The notes: generated from the sequence alone by a model not told the origin. A DNA stretch of 61,058 bases from an uncultured Pelagibacteraceae bacterium (GCA_902582845.1 CACHTQ010000001.1:1-61058), one strand, 5' to 3'; counted from the first letter of the stretch, positions 28,007-38,902 are shown. Translations and numbers: made by a program.

Positions 28007-28295
28007 TTTTATTATTAATAAATTCCTTAAATTCTTTTGAAGGTTTGAACAAAACCACATCTCTACTTGAGATAACTTTTGTTTCTTTTGTTTTCGGATT
28101 CCTTCCAATACGAGATTTTTTTTGTCTTATTGCAAAAGTACCAAATTTAGATAATTTCAGTTTCTTTTCATTTTTAATGTTTAAAATTATAGTTAATAAA
28201 AAATCATTTATTAAACTTTCAGATACTTGTTTTGAAAAACCTAGTTGCATGTAAATTAAATTTACTAAATCTTTTTTAGTCAAATTAATTCTCAT
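27999..28295 (-). CDS. ihfA: integration host factor subunit alpha
   Basis: DNA-bending HU/IHF family protein of 98 residues: LTKKDLVNLIYMQLGFSKQ at the N-terminus, LSKFGTFAIRQKKSRIGRNPKT with the minor-groove Pro arm, and VVLFKPSKEFKEFIN at the C-terminus. RNP in the arm and the partner merR gene favour IhfA over HU. It overlaps merR by 8 bases and lies 4 bases after plsX. Confidence 0.9.
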   Translation of the reverse strand: MRINLTKKDLVNLIYMQLGFSKQVSESLINDFLLTIILNIKNEKKLKLSKFGTFAIRQKKSRIGRNPKTKETKVISSRDVVLFKPSKEFKEFINNKND

Positions 28296-28299
28296 ATTA

Positions 28300-29301
28300 T
28301 TAAATATTTCTTTTTATTTTTTCTATCAAGTTTCCTTTAACAATTTTATTACAGACATCTAAAGAATTTGAAAAACCAATGAAGTCTGTACCTCCATGAC
28401 TCTTAACAACTGGTGAGTCTAAACCTAAGAATATTGCACCGTTATAAAGTCTTGGATCCAAACGTTCTTTAAACTTTTTTAGATTTGAGTAATTTAAGAC
28501 TGATGAAATTTTTCCTAAAATCGAACTCGTCATTGATTTTTTTAATTCATTTGTAATAAAATTAGCAGTTCCTTCTGCAGTTTTTAATGCAATATTTCCT
28601 GTAAACCCATCGGATATTATTACATTAATTTCGCCATCCATTATTTGATTACCTTCAATATATCCAGCAAAATCATAGTTTGAGGATTTTTTTTCATTTA
28701 GAATTTTAAAAGTTTCTTTAATTGTTTCGTTTCCTTTTAATTCTTCAGAACCAATATTCAATAATCCTATATTTGGTTTATTACTAGGGTACAAAGAAGT
28801 GTAGAGCGATGCTCCCATAATTGAAAAATCAAATAAATTTTTTGAACTACAATCAATGTTTGCACCTAGATCTAAAACAACACTCATTCCAGTTTTGTTG
28901 GGCCATAAAGCCGACAAAGCTGGTTTATCAATATTTTCAATCATTTTTAAATTTAATTTCGCAATAACTAGCAAAGCACCTGTGTTACCAGCAGATATTA
29001 TAATATCAGCTTCTTTTTTTTTTACACTTTCGATAGCTAACCACATGCTAGTATTCTTCCCTTTTTTTGCAGCTTCTAAAGGTGTATCAGTGCTTAAAAC
29101 AAAATTATCTGTATGAACAATTTCAAAATTGTTAATGCTAATTTTTTTTTCTATTAATTTTTCAATTTCTTTTTTATTACCAAAAATTTTAAAAAACACT
29201 TTATCATTTTTTTGATGATTATGAATGATTCCATCAATAACTTTTTTAGGTGAATTATCACCACCCATTGCATCAACTGCAATTTTAACTGAATCTGACA
29301 T
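28300..29301 (-). CDS. plsX: phosphate acyltransferase PlsX
   Basis: Makes acyl-phosphate from acyl-ACP for phosphatidic acid synthesis. Signatures: IAVDAMGGDNSPKKVIDGI, AAKKGKNTSMWLAIESVKK, SAGNTGALLVIAKL, NIGSEELKGNETIKE and VISDGFTGNIALKTAEG. The length, 333 residues, is normal. The rpmF-plsX order is widely conserved; fabH, which often follows, is replaced here by ihfA. Confidence 0.95.
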   Translation of the reverse strand: MSDSVKIAVDAMGGDNSPKKVIDGIIHNHQKNDKVFFKIFGNKKEIEKLIEKKISINNFEIVHTDNFVLSTDTPLEAAKKGKNTSMWLAIESVKKKEADIIISAGNTGALLVIAKLNLKMIENIDKPALSALWPNKTGMSVVLDLGANIDCSSKNLFDFSIMGASLYTSLYPSNKPNIGLLNIGSEELKGNETIKETFKILNEKKSSNYDFAGYIEGNQIMDGEINVIISDGFTGNIALKTAEGTANFITNELKKSMTSSILGKISSVLNYSNLKKFKERLDPRLYNGAIFLGLDSPVVKSHGGTDFIGFSNSLDVCNKIVKGNLIEKIKRNI

Positions 29302-29319
29302 TTTAAAATATTAAATTAT

Positions 29320-29502
29320 TTAATCTTTAGGGTCTATAACTTGACGCCCTTTATACATGCCTGTTTTTAAATCTAAATGATGAGATAACCTATATTCTCC
29401 AGATTTTTTATCTTCAACAACATTTTTTGTTGAAAATTTCATATTTTGAGCTCTTCTCATTCCTGTTCGGGATGGAGTTTGTTTACGTTTAGGTACAGCC
29501 AT
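29320..29502 (-). CDS. rpmF: 50S ribosomal protein L32
   Basis: A 60-residue L32: [18 protein letters not shown] at the N-terminus, then [23 protein letters not shown]. The zinc Cys residues of some bacteria are absent. It sits between the bc1 chaperone gene (2-base gap) and plsX (18-base gap). Confidence 0.95.
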   Translation of the reverse strand: MAVPKRKQTPSRTGMRRAQNMKFSTKNVVEDKKSGEYRLSHHLDLKTGMYKGRQVIDPKD

Positions 29503-29504
29503 AA

Positions 29505-29966
29505 TTATTGGTTAATTACACTTTTTAAATAAGAATTCAAAGTTTTTTTTGACAAATCTATCAAATATTTATCAAAATATACAACTAATTCATCGATATT
29601 TGAGAAATTTTCTAAAAATTTTGAAATAACTTCTTTTTTTTTAAGTATATCCAGATCATGCCAGAAATGAATATCTGAGATAATTGCATGAAAAACATTT
29701 ATATAATCTTTCATTTTTTTATTAATTGACTGATCGCCATAACCTATTTCTCTAATACTAAGTTCTAATTGTCTAAAATTAAAATCATATATATCTTGAA
29801 GTATTTTCTCGTTTTCTTCATTCTTAAAATTCTTAAGAAAAAAAGCGAAATGAAAAAGAAAAATTAGTAAACGATCATTGAAACTATCTTGTTTATTAAG
29901 GTTTTTATAAAGTAATTTATTAGTAGTTAATTTGATTAAATTGTTATAAAAATTTATATAATTCAT
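29505..29966 (-). CDS. ubiquinol-cytochrome c chaperone family protein
   Basis: A 153-residue helical protein resembling the CBP3/UQCC family, which assists assembly of cytochrome b of the bc1 complex. Family features: [41 protein letters not shown] and [13 protein letters not shown]. It occupies the position the family has in other alphaproteobacteria, beside rpmF-plsX and divergent from bamE. Only 3 bases separate the two divergent start codons. Confidence 0.8.
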   Translation of the reverse strand: MNYINFYNNLIKLTTNKLLYKNLNKQDSFNDRLLIFLFHFAFFLKNFKNEENEKILQDIYDFNFRQLELSIREIGYGDQSINKKMKDYINVFHAIISDIHFWHDLDILKKKEVISKFLENFSNIDELVVYFDKYLIDLSKKTLNSYLKSVINQ

Positions 29967-29969
29967 TTC

Positions 29970-30437
29970 ATGAAAATATTTTTAATTATTTTAACTTTAT
30001 TTCTATCAAATTGTAAATTAAATAAAATTGTGAACCATCACGGTATACACAATTTAGAAAATAAAAGTAAAAAACTGACAATTAATGAGTCAAATATTAA
30101 CGATATAAAGAAAATTCTTGGACCACCATCATCAACAAGTTATTTTAGTAATGATGTGTTAATTTATTTAGAGCGAAAAACATCAAATTCAAAACTATTA
30201 AAACTTGGAAAAAGAAAATTAATATCTAATAATGTTCTTTTATTAGAGGTCGATAATCGAGGCATGCTGGTAAAAAAGAAATTACTAAAAAAAGATGATA
30301 TTAATAAGCTAAAAATTTCTCAAAAACAAACAAATATAAAGACAGGAAAAGAGTCGTTCATAACTAGAGCGTTATCAGGCGTGATAGACAAAATGGATGA
30401 CCCTCTTGGTAAAAAAAGAGGGTCATTAGAAAAATGA
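29970..30437 (+). CDS. bamE: outer membrane assembly lipoprotein BamE (SmpA/OmlA)
   Basis: Lipoprotein partner of BamA. Signal peptide MKIFLIILTLFLSNC with Cys at 15; Asn before the Cys is atypical for a lipobox. The SmpA/OmlA fold starts with HGIHNLENK and NINDIKKILGPPSSTSYFSNDVLIYLE, where G-P-P-S is the family hallmark. A basic C-terminal tail carries extra residues. The gene ends one base from the hppA stop. Confidence 0.82.
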   Translation: MKIFLIILTLFLSNCKLNKIVNHHGIHNLENKSKKLTINESNINDIKKILGPPSSTSYFSNDVLIYLERKTSNSKLLKLGKRKLISNNVLLLEVDNRGMLVKKKLLKKDDINKLKISQKQTNIKTGKESFITRALSGVIDKMDDPLGKKRGSLEK

Positions 30438-30438
30438 T

Positions 30439-32544
30439 TTATCCCGCTATTACAGCCAACAATAATAAAGCAACTATATTTGTGATCTTAATCATTGGGT
30501 TTACGGCAGGGCCAGCTGTGTCTTTATAAGGATCTCCAACTGTATCACCAGTTACAGCAGCTTTGTGAGCCTCTGAGCCTTTACCGCCATGATTACCATC
30601 CTCAATATATTTTTTTGCATTATCCCATGCACCACCACCTGCAGTCATGGAAACTGCAACAAAAAGGCCAGTTATAATAACTCCTAATAACATTGCACCA
30701 ACTGCAGCTAGAGCCGCAACTTGTCCGCCTATTGAAAGAATTATAAAATATAATACCACCGGTGAAAGAACGGGTAATAGCGATGGTATAATCATTTCTT
30801 TTATTGCAGCAACTGTTAATAAATCTACTAATTTGGCATAATCCGGTTTTTGTTTTCTTTTCATGATACCTGGGTATTTCTTAAATTGTCTTCGAACTTC
30901 AACTACTACTGCACCACCAGCTCTACCTACAGCCTGCATCCCCATTGATCCGAATAAGTATGGTAACATACCACCAATTAATAACCCAACAACAACATAA
31001 GGGTTCGATAAATCAAAAGTTACCACAATACCTTCTAATGCAGATCCTGCCTCCTTCGAAAAGTGTTTTATGTCTTCTGTATAAGCAGCAAATAAAACTA
31101 GAGCACCTAAACCTGCAGAACCAATAGCATAACCTTTAGTTACAGCCTTTGTAGTATTTCCAACTGCGTCCAATGCATCAGTGGTTTTTCTAACTTTCTT
31201 ATCGAGATTTGACATTTCAGCGATACCACCTGCATTATCTGTTACTGGTCCATATGCATCAAGTGCTACAACCATTCCAGCTAATGCCAACATTGTTGTA
31301 ACAGCAATAGCAATTCCAAAAAGTCCCGCAATTGAATTAGTAATTAAAATTCCTGCAACGATAATTAAAGCAGGTATTGCAGTCGCTTCCATAGATACAG
31401 CTAATCCTTGAATTACGTTAGTACCATGTCCTGTTGTAGATGATAAAGCCACTGATTTGACGGGTCTATATCCTGTGCCAGTATAATATTCAGTGATCCA
31501 TATTAATAAGCCTGTAATTACAAGACCAATCACACCACAATAATATAAATCCTTACCATTAAAAGTTTTGTCATTTACCGTATATTCGTTTGAAAAACCA
31601 ATCACATAATCAGTGACTGGCCAAAGGATTAATAATGAAGCTATAGCAGATACTATGAAACCCTTATATAATGCATTCATTACGTTATTATTTTTTCCAA
31701 GTTTTACAAAAAAGGTTCCTATGATTGACGTAATTAAACACGCAGCACCAATAGTTAAAGGATAGACCATCATGTTTAAATCTCCCATAAAAAAAATGGA
31801 TGAAAGAACCATAGTCGCAACAATAGTAACAGCATAAGTTTCAAATAAATCTGCAGCCATGCCAGCACAATCTCCAACATTATCGCCAACATTATCTGCA
31901 ATTACAGCAGGATTCCTTGGATCATCCTCTGGTATTCCAGCCTCTACCTTACCAACTAGATCTGCGCCGACATCAGCACCTTTGGTAAAAATTCCACCAC
32001 CTAATCTTGCAAAAATTGAAATTAAGGACGCACCAAATCCTAATGCAACTAGTGCATTTACAATCTCTCTCTCATCAACTTCAAATTTTAGTAATAAAAA
32101 ATAATAAACTGCTATTGCTAATAAAGCTAAACCTGCAACCAACATTCCGGTTACAGCACCAGATTTGAACGCAACAGAAAGTCCTTCTGCTAAACCTTTT
32201 CTTGATGCTTCTGCAGTTCTGACATTAGCCTCCACAGAAACTAACATACCAACATAACCAGCAATTCCAGATAAGGCAGCACCTATTAAATAACCAAGAC
32301 CAACAAGCGGACTAAAAGCAATACTAACAATTACCAAAACAACAACACCAACAATAGCTATAGTTTTATATTGTCTTGCTAAATATGCTTTAGCTCCAAC
32401 CTGAATAGCTGAAGCAATGTCTTGCATTTTTGAATTTCCTGCGCTTGAGTTAAGAATATTCTTTCCAGTTAAATATCCATAAACGATAGATAATAAACCT
32501 GCTATAATTGTATATATTAAAATAGTTTCTGCTGTTGTGTTCAT
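30439..32544 (-). CDS. hppA: proton-pumping membrane pyrophosphatase
   Basis: Hydrolyses pyrophosphate and exports H+. At 701 residues with about sixteen helices it is full length. The PPi site is [15 protein letters not shown] and [20 protein letters not shown] (about residues 194-220), with a second acidic set near [16 protein letters not shown] and [29 protein letters not shown] carries the Lys/Thr pair typical of K+-independent enzymes, rather than the Ala/Gly pair. Such pumps save ATP in energy-limited marine cells. It is 77 bases downstream of thiL. Confidence 0.96.
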   Translation of the reverse strand: MNTTAETILIYTIIAGLLSIVYGYLTGKNILNSSAGNSKMQDIASAIQVGAKAYLARQYKTIAIVGVVVLVIVSIAFSPLVGLGYLIGAALSGIAGYVGMLVSVEANVRTAEASRKGLAEGLSVAFKSGAVTGMLVAGLALLAIAVYYFLLLKFEVDEREIVNALVALGFGASLISIFARLGGGIFTKGADVGADLVGKVEAGIPEDDPRNPAVIADNVGDNVGDCAGMAADLFETYAVTIVATMVLSSIFFMGDLNMMVYPLTIGAACLITSIIGTFFVKLGKNNNVMNALYKGFIVSAIASLLILWPVTDYVIGFSNEYTVNDKTFNGKDLYYCGVIGLVITGLLIWITEYYTGTGYRPVKSVALSSTTGHGTNVIQGLAVSMEATAIPALIIVAGILITNSIAGLFGIAIAVTTMLALAGMVVALDAYGPVTDNAGGIAEMSNLDKKVRKTTDALDAVGNTTKAVTKGYAIGSAGLGALVLFAAYTEDIKHFSKEAGSALEGIVVTFDLSNPYVVVGLLIGGMLPYLFGSMGMQAVGRAGGAVVVEVRRQFKKYPGIMKRKQKPDYAKLVDLLTVAAIKEMIIPSLLPVLSPVVLYFIILSIGGQVAALAAVGAMLLGVIITGLFVAVSMTAGGGAWDNAKKYIEDGNHGGKGSEAHKAAVTGDTVGDPYKDTAGPAVNPMIKITNIVALLLLAVIAG

Positions 32545-32621
32545 ATAAACCCTAAGTTATTGATTGTTAAATTTTTAAGCCGGACAATACAAAAAAAGAT
32601 GAAAAAGACAACGATTAACTT

Positions 32622-33581
32622 TCAAAATCGATGAATATAACCTTTATTTTTAGCCTCAATTTGCTTATCTTTTATATTAATAATCTTAGATCTATTTTTA
32701 CCAGATATAATCTTACCGATTTTAGTTATCTTAATACCTGTATTTTTTGATATTCTTTTAATGATTCTTGATTTATTAGGACTAGCACTAAAGAGTATCT
32801 GATAGTCATCTCCTTTAGAGGAAATATCAATTTTTTTAAATTTTTTAATCTTAATTAATCGACATAAAGTTTTTGATAGAGGTATTTTTTCCTCAAAAAT
32901 ATGAAAGGAAAAATTTTGTTTATTTATCATTTTTTTTAAGTCATCAATTAACCCATCTGAGATATCAATTGAAGTATTTGCTATTCTTGAAAGATAATTT
33001 ATGAATTTGAATTGAAGATCAGGTTCATAATATTTTTTAATAAAAAATTTAGACATTTTGTTGTTAATTTTGATTTTAGCTTTAAGTATTTGAAGACCAA
33101 TAAAACTATCACCTAAATTTCCTGTTACATAAATATCATCATTTAATTTAGATCTATTTCTATAAACTATATTATTAGAGTAACCTAACGAAGTGATAGT
33201 AAAACTTAATCTATTTGAAAAAGTTGTATCACCTCCACATAGACTTATATTAAATTTTTTTTGTTCATTTTTAAGTGATTTTGAAATTTTAAGCAAATTT
33301 TTTTTTGTAAAATTTTTCTTGTTGCCAGATCCAGAAATAAAATAAAATTTAGGTTTAACACCTTTACAAATCAAATCAGAAATAGATGATCTTAAAATTT
33401 TTTTGATTACAAGATCAGGGGATCTAAAATTTACAAAATGTGTGTTTATATTGTAAGTATCAACAGAAATTACTACTTTTTTTTTCTTATCAAAAAAAAC
33501 ATCATCGTTTAACCCTAGAGCAGATGTATTATGTTTAGATAGTTTTGAAAAAAAATTATTTATTATCTGAAATTCATGCAT
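32622..33581 (-). CDS. thiL: thiamine-monophosphate kinase
   Basis: Phosphorylates thiamine monophosphate to TPP. AIR-synthase-like fold: GLNDDVFF (Asp-rich Mg site near residue 24), SVDTYNINTHF, SISDLICKGVKPKFYF, CGGDTT and TSIDISDGLIDDLKKM. It is 319 residues long and Lys-rich. It ends the riboflavin operon after nusB (8-base overlap). Confidence 0.9.
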   Translation of the reverse strand: MHEFQIINNFFSKLSKHNTSALGLNDDVFFDKKKKVVISVDTYNINTHFVNFRSPDLVIKKILRSSISDLICKGVKPKFYFISGSGNKKNFTKKNLLKISKSLKNEQKKFNISLCGGDTTFSNRLSFTITSLGYSNNIVYRNRSKLNDDIYVTGNLGDSFIGLQILKAKIKINNKMSKFFIKKYYEPDLQFKFINYLSRIANTSIDISDGLIDDLKKMINKQNFSFHIFEEKIPLSKTLCRLIKIKKFKKIDISSKGDDYQILFSASPNKSRIIKRISKNTGIKITKIGKIISGKNRSKIINIKDKQIEAKNKGYIHRF

Positions 33582-33978
33582 TTTTAGATCTCAATTTTTT
33601 TCCTAAATCATCTAATAGAGCATTAAGATATTTTGTTTGAGAGTCCTCAAGAAAAAAATTAGAGGAATTTAGATATTCTTTAATAATAATATTCATTGAT
33701 AAATTTGGTTTATACATAAATTCATAAGTTGCAGCTTTAAGAATAGTTTGAAAAATTTTATCTAGTTTCTTAAAAATAAACTGATCCCCAAGTTTGTTAT
33801 TCAATTCTTCTAAAATAAGATCATTTCTCTCAATAGTGCCCAAGACAATATCTTTAATAAATTTTTTAAACCTATGTTTAGGAAAATTTAGATTACTATC
33901 TTCATTATAAAAATTTCCATAAAGTTTTTGAATAATAATTACTCTAGGATTATTTTTTGGCTTAAAGTAAGTCTTCAT
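33574..33978 (-). CDS. nusB: transcription antitermination factor NusB
   Basis: A short (134 residues) NusB: ARVIIIQKLYG-like N-terminus (PRVIIIQKLYGNFY), a middle of charged helices, and the signature AATYEFMYKPNLSMNIIIKEYLN with AKYLNALLDDLG-like end (TKYLNALLDDLGKKL). ribH-nusB-thiL is a widely conserved order. Sequence divergence is high outside these blocks. Confidence 0.87.
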   Translation of the reverse strand: MKTYFKPKNNPRVIIIQKLYGNFYNEDSNLNFPKHRFKKFIKDIVLGTIERNDLILEELNNKLGDQFIFKKLDKIFQTILKAATYEFMYKPNLSMNIIIKEYLNSSNFFLEDSQTKYLNALLDDLGKKLRSKNA

Positions 33979-34364
33979 TTTTGTGATAATATTGAAATCA
34001 CCGCGGTTGCAGCTTCAGCGCCCTTACTTTTTCTTGCTTTTGCTTGTTTCATATTTAGACAAGTAATAATTCCATTACCAACAGGTTTTTTTTGGCTTAC
34101 AGATATATCCATTATAGCATTAGTAGATGCTTGCGAAATAAAATCAAAATGAGGTGTTTGACCTTTTATTACACAACCTAAAGCCAAAAATGCGTCAAAT
34201 TTTTTTGAATTTTTTGATATTGTAACTGGAATTTCAAAAACACCTGGCACTCTAATAATTTTTACATGGCTTGACTTGGGTATATTTTTCAAAGCACTTT
34301 TTAGTAATCCATCACTTATATCTTGATAATAATTAGCTAAAACAATTAGAATTTTTTTATTCAT
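33975..34364 (-). CDS. ribH: 6,7-dimethyl-8-ribityllumazine synthase
   Basis: Penultimate step in riboflavin synthesis. At 129 residues it is shorter than the usual 150 or more, mainly at the N-terminus. VPGVFEIPVTISK, ALGCVIKGQTPHFDFISQASTNAIMD (with the catalytic His) and KPVGNGIITCLNMKQA are clear signatures. It overlaps ribB by one base and nusB by four. Confidence 0.93.
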   Translation of the reverse strand: MNKKILIVLANYYQDISDGLLKSALKNIPKSSHVKIIRVPGVFEIPVTISKNSKKFDAFLALGCVIKGQTPHFDFISQASTNAIMDISVSQKKPVGNGIITCLNMKQAKARKSKGAEAATAVISILSQK

Positions 34365-35464
34365 TATATCAATTCCTGTTTCTTAATTTTAATTCCATAA
34401 CCATCAAGTCCAATAACTTTTTTTAAAGATCTAGTTATTAATATCATATTTTTAATTTTTAGATCTTTAATTATTTGAGCTCCAATTCCATAATTTTTAA
34501 TTGATTTATCATTTCCCTTTTTGATAAATTCTTTGTTCTTATATTTTTTTAATGTCTGTGTTACTGAACTTAAATTTGAGTCTTTTATAAATACTAAAAC
34601 GCAATTTTGGTATTTTTTGAAATAATTTAGAGTTTTATTAAATGAATTTGGCAACTTTTGGTTTATAAGATAATTTTGAACAATATTTGATGAAATTACT
34701 CTTACTCTTGGAGTGATACCCCTTTTGATTTTACCCTTTACAAGAGCAAAGTGTTCTGCACCATCTAATAAATTCTCATAAATTCTAATTTTATATTTTT
34801 GGTTTTTGACACTAATTTGACTTTGCTTTTTTAATCTTATTAGTTTTTCTTTTTTTAACCTATAAGCTATTAAATCTTCTATTTTTCCAATTTTAAGCTT
34901 ATGCTTTTTTGCGAAATCAAACAGATCTTGGCCTTTAGCCATTGTGCCATTTTCGTTCATAATTTCACAAATGACTGCTGAATTATTTTTTTTTGCGAGT
35001 TTTGATATGTCAACAGAGGCTTCTGTATGACCTGCTCTTACAAGAACCCCACCATCTTTAGCAATAATTGGAAAAATGTGACCAGGAGATACTATATCCT
35101 TTTTACTAACATTTTTTTTTGATGCGATCTTTATTGTTTTAGCTCTATCTTTGGCAGATATACCTGTTGTAATCCCTTTCTTTGCTTCTATAGAAATTGT
35201 AAAAGCTGTTTTATTTCTTGATTGATTTACAGGGGACATTAAAGATAAATTCAATCTTTTAGCTTGTAAACTGTCTAGTGCTAAACAAATTAAACCTCGA
35301 CCATGTTTTGCCATGAAATTGATATTTTTTGCTGTTGAGTCTGACGATGAAATCACTAAATCGCCCTCGTTTTCTCTTTTTTCATCATCAACTAATATGA
35401 ACATGCCTCCCTTTTTAGCGACACTTATTATTGTTTCTATAGGTGCAAAATTATTTTTTTTCAT
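34364..35464 (-). CDS. ribB: 3,4-dihydroxy-2-butanone-4-phosphate synthase with degenerate GCHII domain
   Basis: Residues 1 to about 205 form RibB: DDEKRENEGDLVI, MAKHGRGLICLAL and VRAGHTEASVDISKLA are intact. The rest resembles GTP cyclohydrolase II only at its ends (YGIGAQIIKDLKIKNM, GLDGYGIKI). The zinc-binding Cys cluster and the GDVFGSxRCDC block are absent, so this half is probably inactive, as in the RibBX proteins known in alphaproteobacteria. A separate RibA would then be needed elsewhere. It overlaps ribE by 14 bases. Confidence 0.88.
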   Translation of the reverse strand: MKKNNFAPIETIISVAKKGGMFILVDDEKRENEGDLVISSSDSTAKNINFMAKHGRGLICLALDSLQAKRLNLSLMSPVNQSRNKTAFTISIEAKKGITTGISAKDRAKTIKIASKKNVSKKDIVSPGHIFPIIAKDGGVLVRAGHTEASVDISKLAKKNNSAVICEIMNENGTMAKGQDLFDFAKKHKLKIGKIEDLIAYRLKKEKLIRLKKQSQISVKNQKYKIRIYENLLDGAEHFALVKGKIKRGITPRVRVISSNIVQNYLINQKLPNSFNKTLNYFKKYQNCVLVFIKDSNLSSVTQTLKKYKNKEFIKKGNDKSIKNYGIGAQIIKDLKIKNMILITRSLKKVIGLDGYGIKIKKQELI

Positions 35465-36044
35465 AAAAATAATTTCTAACGTATTTAGACAAGATATCTA
35501 TCTCAATATTTACTAAATCATATTTATTGAGTTTTGATAAATTAGTTTCTTTATAGGTATGTGGAATTATCCAAATTTGAAAACCTTTTTTAGTTACTTT
35601 TGAAATTGTGAGTGATATTCCATTTACACAAATTGAAGCCTTTTCTATAAGATGTTTTCTCTCTTTCTTGGGTATTTCAAAGTCAAAAATAAATGATTTA
35701 TCAATTTTCTTTATACTTAAAACTTTCGCAACTGTATCAACATGCCCTTGGCAAATGTGTCCTGAAATTTTTGTTCCATACTTTAGTGGTAACTCTAAAT
35801 TAATCATATCTTTATACTTTATATATTTAAATTTAGATCGAATTATTGTTTCTTTTGAAAGATAAAACTCCATCAATTGTGATTTATAAGAAATTAATGT
35901 TAAACATACACCATCACAGGCTACCGATAATCCAATATCTTTTTTAGATACTTTAAGATTGCTTTTTACAAAAATATTAATACCTTTAGGTCTTTTAATA
36001 ATTTTTTTAATTATACCTCGATTATATATTATTCCATTAAACAT
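35451..36044 (-). CDS. ribE: riboflavin synthase alpha chain
   Basis: Dismutates two lumazines to riboflavin. Two lumazine-binding repeats are visible in 197 residues: MFNGII...LSVACDGVCLTL and YGTKISGHICQGHVDTVAK in the first, SICVNGISLTISKV and FQIWIIPHTYKETNL in the second. The gene lies one base after ribD and overlaps ribB. Confidence 0.93.
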   Translation of the reverse strand: MFNGIIYNRGIIKKIIKRPKGINIFVKSNLKVSKKDIGLSVACDGVCLTLISYKSQLMEFYLSKETIIRSKFKYIKYKDMINLELPLKYGTKISGHICQGHVDTVAKVLSIKKIDKSFIFDFEIPKKERKHLIEKASICVNGISLTISKVTKKGFQIWIIPHTYKETNLSKLNKYDLVNIEIDILSKYVRNYFYEKK

Positions 36045-36045
36045 T

Positions 36046-37152
36046 TTAAATTTTATATAATGTTATTTTATTTTTTCCTAAATCTAGTTTTAAGTCTATT
36101 TTGTTTTTATATTTTTGTTTTAATAAATTTAAACTATTAAAATTCAAATATTCAGTTTTTTTTGAGAGTTTTTTATCACTTTTATATAAATAAAATGTAT
36201 TAAAAATTTTGTTCCTTAAAAGATAATTTGTTAACTCATCACCTCCTTCTACTAATAAGTTTCTACAGTTCAATCTATATAATTTTTTTAATATAACTTT
36301 GATATCAAATCTTCCTTTATTATCAATTTTTGATCTGATTAAATTTATCCCCTTTTTTTTAAAACTTAAAATTTGTGAATTACCAGCTTTATTGTAAAAA
36401 ATAATAGTATTAGATTTGTTAGCTGTTTTTATTATAAAACTGTTAATATTAGTATTAAGTTTACTATCTAAAATAATTCTTTTTGGAGAATATTTCTTTA
36501 CCCCGTTTAATCTGCAATTTAATTTTGGATTATCATTATTTAATGTTTTGTATGAAATCATTAATGAATCATTTTTATATCTCAATAGATGGGTAAATTT
36601 ATCAGCCTTAGTGTTTGTAATTTTCTTATCTAATTTACTATAAATCAAGTTATTTTTTGAAACTGCTATTTTACCAGTAACATATGGCAATTTTTTTTTT
36701 CTATTAAAAAAATATGTTGAATAAAAATTTTTAACTTTTTCCTCTAAGAGTCCTTTTCTTACTTTAATTTTTTTCGATTTTAGAATTTTAAAGCTTTTAT
36801 TCTTAACTCTAGTGTCAACATCTGGAACTGAATAAATTACTTCTGAAATTTTAGATTTTATAATTAAATTTGTACAAGGTGGTGTCACACCATGATGACA
36901 ACAAGGTTCCAAGGTCACATACATTTTTGATCCATTTAAATTGTCTATTGAGTTTTTTATTGCGTTAAACTCTGCATGGGGTCTACCATTTATTGAAGTT
37001 TGACCAATAGAAATAATCTTATCGTGTTTAACAATCACACATCCAACAGAAGGATTTGATCCTGTATGACCGTATCGAGATATAGCCAGTTTTAAGGCTA
37101 TCTCCATATATAATTTATCTTTGCTTGAAAATTTATCTTTTTTTGTAGACAT
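36046..37152 (-). CDS. ribD: bifunctional riboflavin deaminase/reductase
   Basis: I chose the ATG at 37152 ([20 protein letters not shown]) because the 26 residues upstream in the frame lie in nrdR coding sequence and are not family-like. The deaminase domain (1 to about 150) has the zinc motif [10 protein letters not shown] and [11 protein letters not shown]. The reductase domain (about 155-368) begins [12 protein letters not shown] and ends with [14 protein letters not shown]. Length about 368 residues is standard. It overlaps nrdR by 20 bases. Confidence 0.9.
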   Translation of the reverse strand: MSTKKDKFSSKDKLYMEIALKLAISRYGHTGSNPSVGCVIVKHDKIISIGQTSINGRPHAEFNAIKNSIDNLNGSKMYVTLEPCCHHGVTPPCTNLIIKSKISEVIYSVPDVDTRVKNKSFKILKSKKIKVRKGLLEEKVKNFYSTYFFNRKKKLPYVTGKIAVSKNNLIYSKLDKKITNTKADKFTHLLRYKNDSLMISYKTLNNDNPKLNCRLNGVKKYSPKRIILDSKLNTNINSFIIKTANKSNTIIFYNKAGNSQILSFKKKGINLIRSKIDNKGRFDIKVILKKLYRLNCRNLLVEGGDELTNYLLRNKIFNTFYLYKSDKKLSKKTEYLNFNSLNLLKQKYKNKIDLKLDLGKNKITLYKI

Positions 37153-37591
37153 CGAGCTTGTCCACGAATTGTACAAAATCTTTTTCCTCACGGAAATTTC
37201 TATAAACAGATGCAAAACGAACATATGCAACAGGATCTAATTCCTTTAAGCCTTCCATAACCATAGTGCCAATAGTATTTGTTGATATTTCACTTTGACC
37301 AAGTTCTTCAAGAGTTCTTGAAATTTTACTTATGAATTTTTCAGCAGTTTCTGTATCGATTGGGCGTTTCTTTAAAGCTATATAAATTGATTTTGATAAT
37401 TTATCTCTATCAAACGCAGATTTTCTACCATTCTTTTTAATTACCATAATTTCTCTAAATTGAACCCTCTCAAATGTTGTAAAGCGTGCGCCACAAACAC
37501 AAAGTCTCCTTCTTCTTATTGCTGTACCATCTTCTGTAGGACGTGAGTCGACAACAGAGGTCTCCCCTTTTTTACATATTGAACAAATCAT
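37133..37591 (-). CDS. nrdR: ribonucleotide reductase repressor NrdR
   Basis: Zinc-ribbon plus ATP-cone repressor of nrd genes. Zinc ligands C3, C6, C31 and C33 are in MICSICKK and [10 protein letters not shown]; the ATP-cone runs from [20 protein letters not shown] to about residue 140. The length, 152 residues, is normal. glyA-nrdR-ribD is a conserved order in alphaproteobacteria. Confidence 0.96.
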   Translation of the reverse strand: MICSICKKGETSVVDSRPTEDGTAIRRRRLCVCGARFTTFERVQFREIMVIKKNGRKSAFDRDKLSKSIYIALKKRPIDTETAEKFISKISRTLEELGQSEISTNTIGTMVMEGLKELDPVAYVRFASVYRNFREEKDFVQFVDKLDVYKKR

Positions 37592-37594
37592 TAA

Positions 37595-38902
37595 TTATAA
37601 GTTCTTATATATCGGAAATGATGAAGTTAAAGAAATAACTTCATTTTTAACTTCGTTTTCTACTTTGCTGTTATCGTTTGGATTTTCGGATAAACCTTTT
37701 AATGTTTTTGTAATTAATTCACCAACAGTTTTAAATTCATTCAAACCAAAGCCACGGGTTGTAGCTGCTTGAGTTCCCAATCTTATACCTGACGTAATCA
37801 TTGGTTTTTCAGTATCAAAAGGAATTCCATTTTTGTTACACGTAATGTTTGCTCTTGAAAGACTTTCTGCAGCAAGATTACCTTTAACATTGTAAGGTCT
37901 CAAATCTACTAACATTAAATGTGTATCAGTTCCGTTAGAATAAATCTTAAACCCATTATTTTTCAAAGTTTCAGCTAACATTTTTGCATTCGCTAAGACT
38001 GACTTTATGTAATCTTTAAATTCTGGTTGAAGAGCTTCTAAAAAACCTGCGGCTTTAGCTGCGATAACGTGCATTAAAGGACCACCTTGATACCCTGGAA
38101 AAACTGCAGTGTTAAATTTTTTCGCAAGATCCTCATGATTAGTTAAAATTATTCCACCTCTTGCACTTCTAAAAACTTTATGTGTTGTTGATGTAACAAC
38201 ATGAGCATGATCACATGGGTTAGGATACCCCTTGCCAGCAACTAAACCAGAAAAATGTGCCATATCAACCATGAGATAAGCTCCAACTTTATCAGCAATT
38301 TCTCTAAATCTTTTAAAATCTATCACTCTTGAGTAAGCACTTCCACCAGCTATAATTAATTTCGGTTTATGTTCTAAAGCAAGTTTTTCAACATTATCAT
38401 AGTCTATGAGTTCAGATTTTTTATCAACATCATAACTGATTGCATTAAACCATTTACCTGACATTGAAATTTTTAGACCGTGAGTTATATGTCCACCAGA
38501 ATTTAAACTCATTCCCAAAAATGTATCACCTGGACTTAATAGAGCTAAAAATACAGCACCATTAGCTTGTGCACCTGAGTGAGGTTGAGAATTTGCAAAT
38601 TTACAATTGAATAATTTTTTTAATCTTTCATTTGCAAGATTTTCTGCGACATCAACATGTTCACAACCGTTGTAATAACGCTTACCTGGATAACCTTCTG
38701 CATATTTGTTTGTTAATACTGAGCCTTGGGCTTCCAAGACAGCTTGAGAGACTATATTTTCTGAAGCAATTAACTCAATATGTTGTTGCTGTCTTATTAG
38801 TTCATCTTTAATAGCTTTATATAACTCAGGATCTTTTACGGATAAACCATCCTCAAAAAAACTTTTATAGCTATCATTTAAATAACTCTTTTCACTAGAC
38901 AT
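37595..38902 (-). CDS. glyA: serine hydroxymethyltransferase
   Basis: PLP enzyme that interconverts serine and glycine and charges THF with a methylene group. Signatures: [52 protein letters not shown] and the PLP Lys in [15 protein letters not shown]. At 435 residues it is complete. Its one-carbon role connects to the sarcosine oxidase operon further right. Confidence 0.97.
   Translation of the reverse strand: MSSEKSYLNDSYKSFFEDGLSVKDPELYKAIKDELIRQQQHIELIASENIVSQAVLEAQGSVLTNKYAEGYPGKRYYNGCEHVDVAENLANERLKKLFNCKFANSQPHSGAQANGAVFLALLSPGDTFLGMSLNSGGHITHGLKISMSGKWFNAISYDVDKKSELIDYDNVEKLALEHKPKLIIAGGSAYSRVIDFKRFREIADKVGAYLMVDMAHFSGLVAGKGYPNPCDHAHVVTSTTHKVFRSARGGIILTNHEDLAKKFNTAVFPGYQGGPLMHVIAAKAAGFLEALQPEFKDYIKSVLANAKMLAETLKNNGFKIYSNGTDTHLMLVDLRPYNVKGNLAAESLSRANITCNKNGIPFDTEKPMITSGIRLGTQAATTRGFGLNEFKTVGELITKTLKGLSENPNDNSKVENEVKNEVISLTSSFPIYKNL

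Noticed and set aside
28007..28108. A longer MerR start inside ihfA
   Set aside because: The added residues are out-of-frame IhfA; the family begins at TIGEVAEIL soon after ATG 28006.
30495..32104. Several plus-strand reading frames opposite hppA
   Set aside because: They mirror the codon pattern of a well-conserved 701-residue pump and show no domain of their own.
37153..37230. A longer RibD start inside nrdR
   Set aside because: The extra 26 residues lie in NrdR coding sequence and are not RibD-like.
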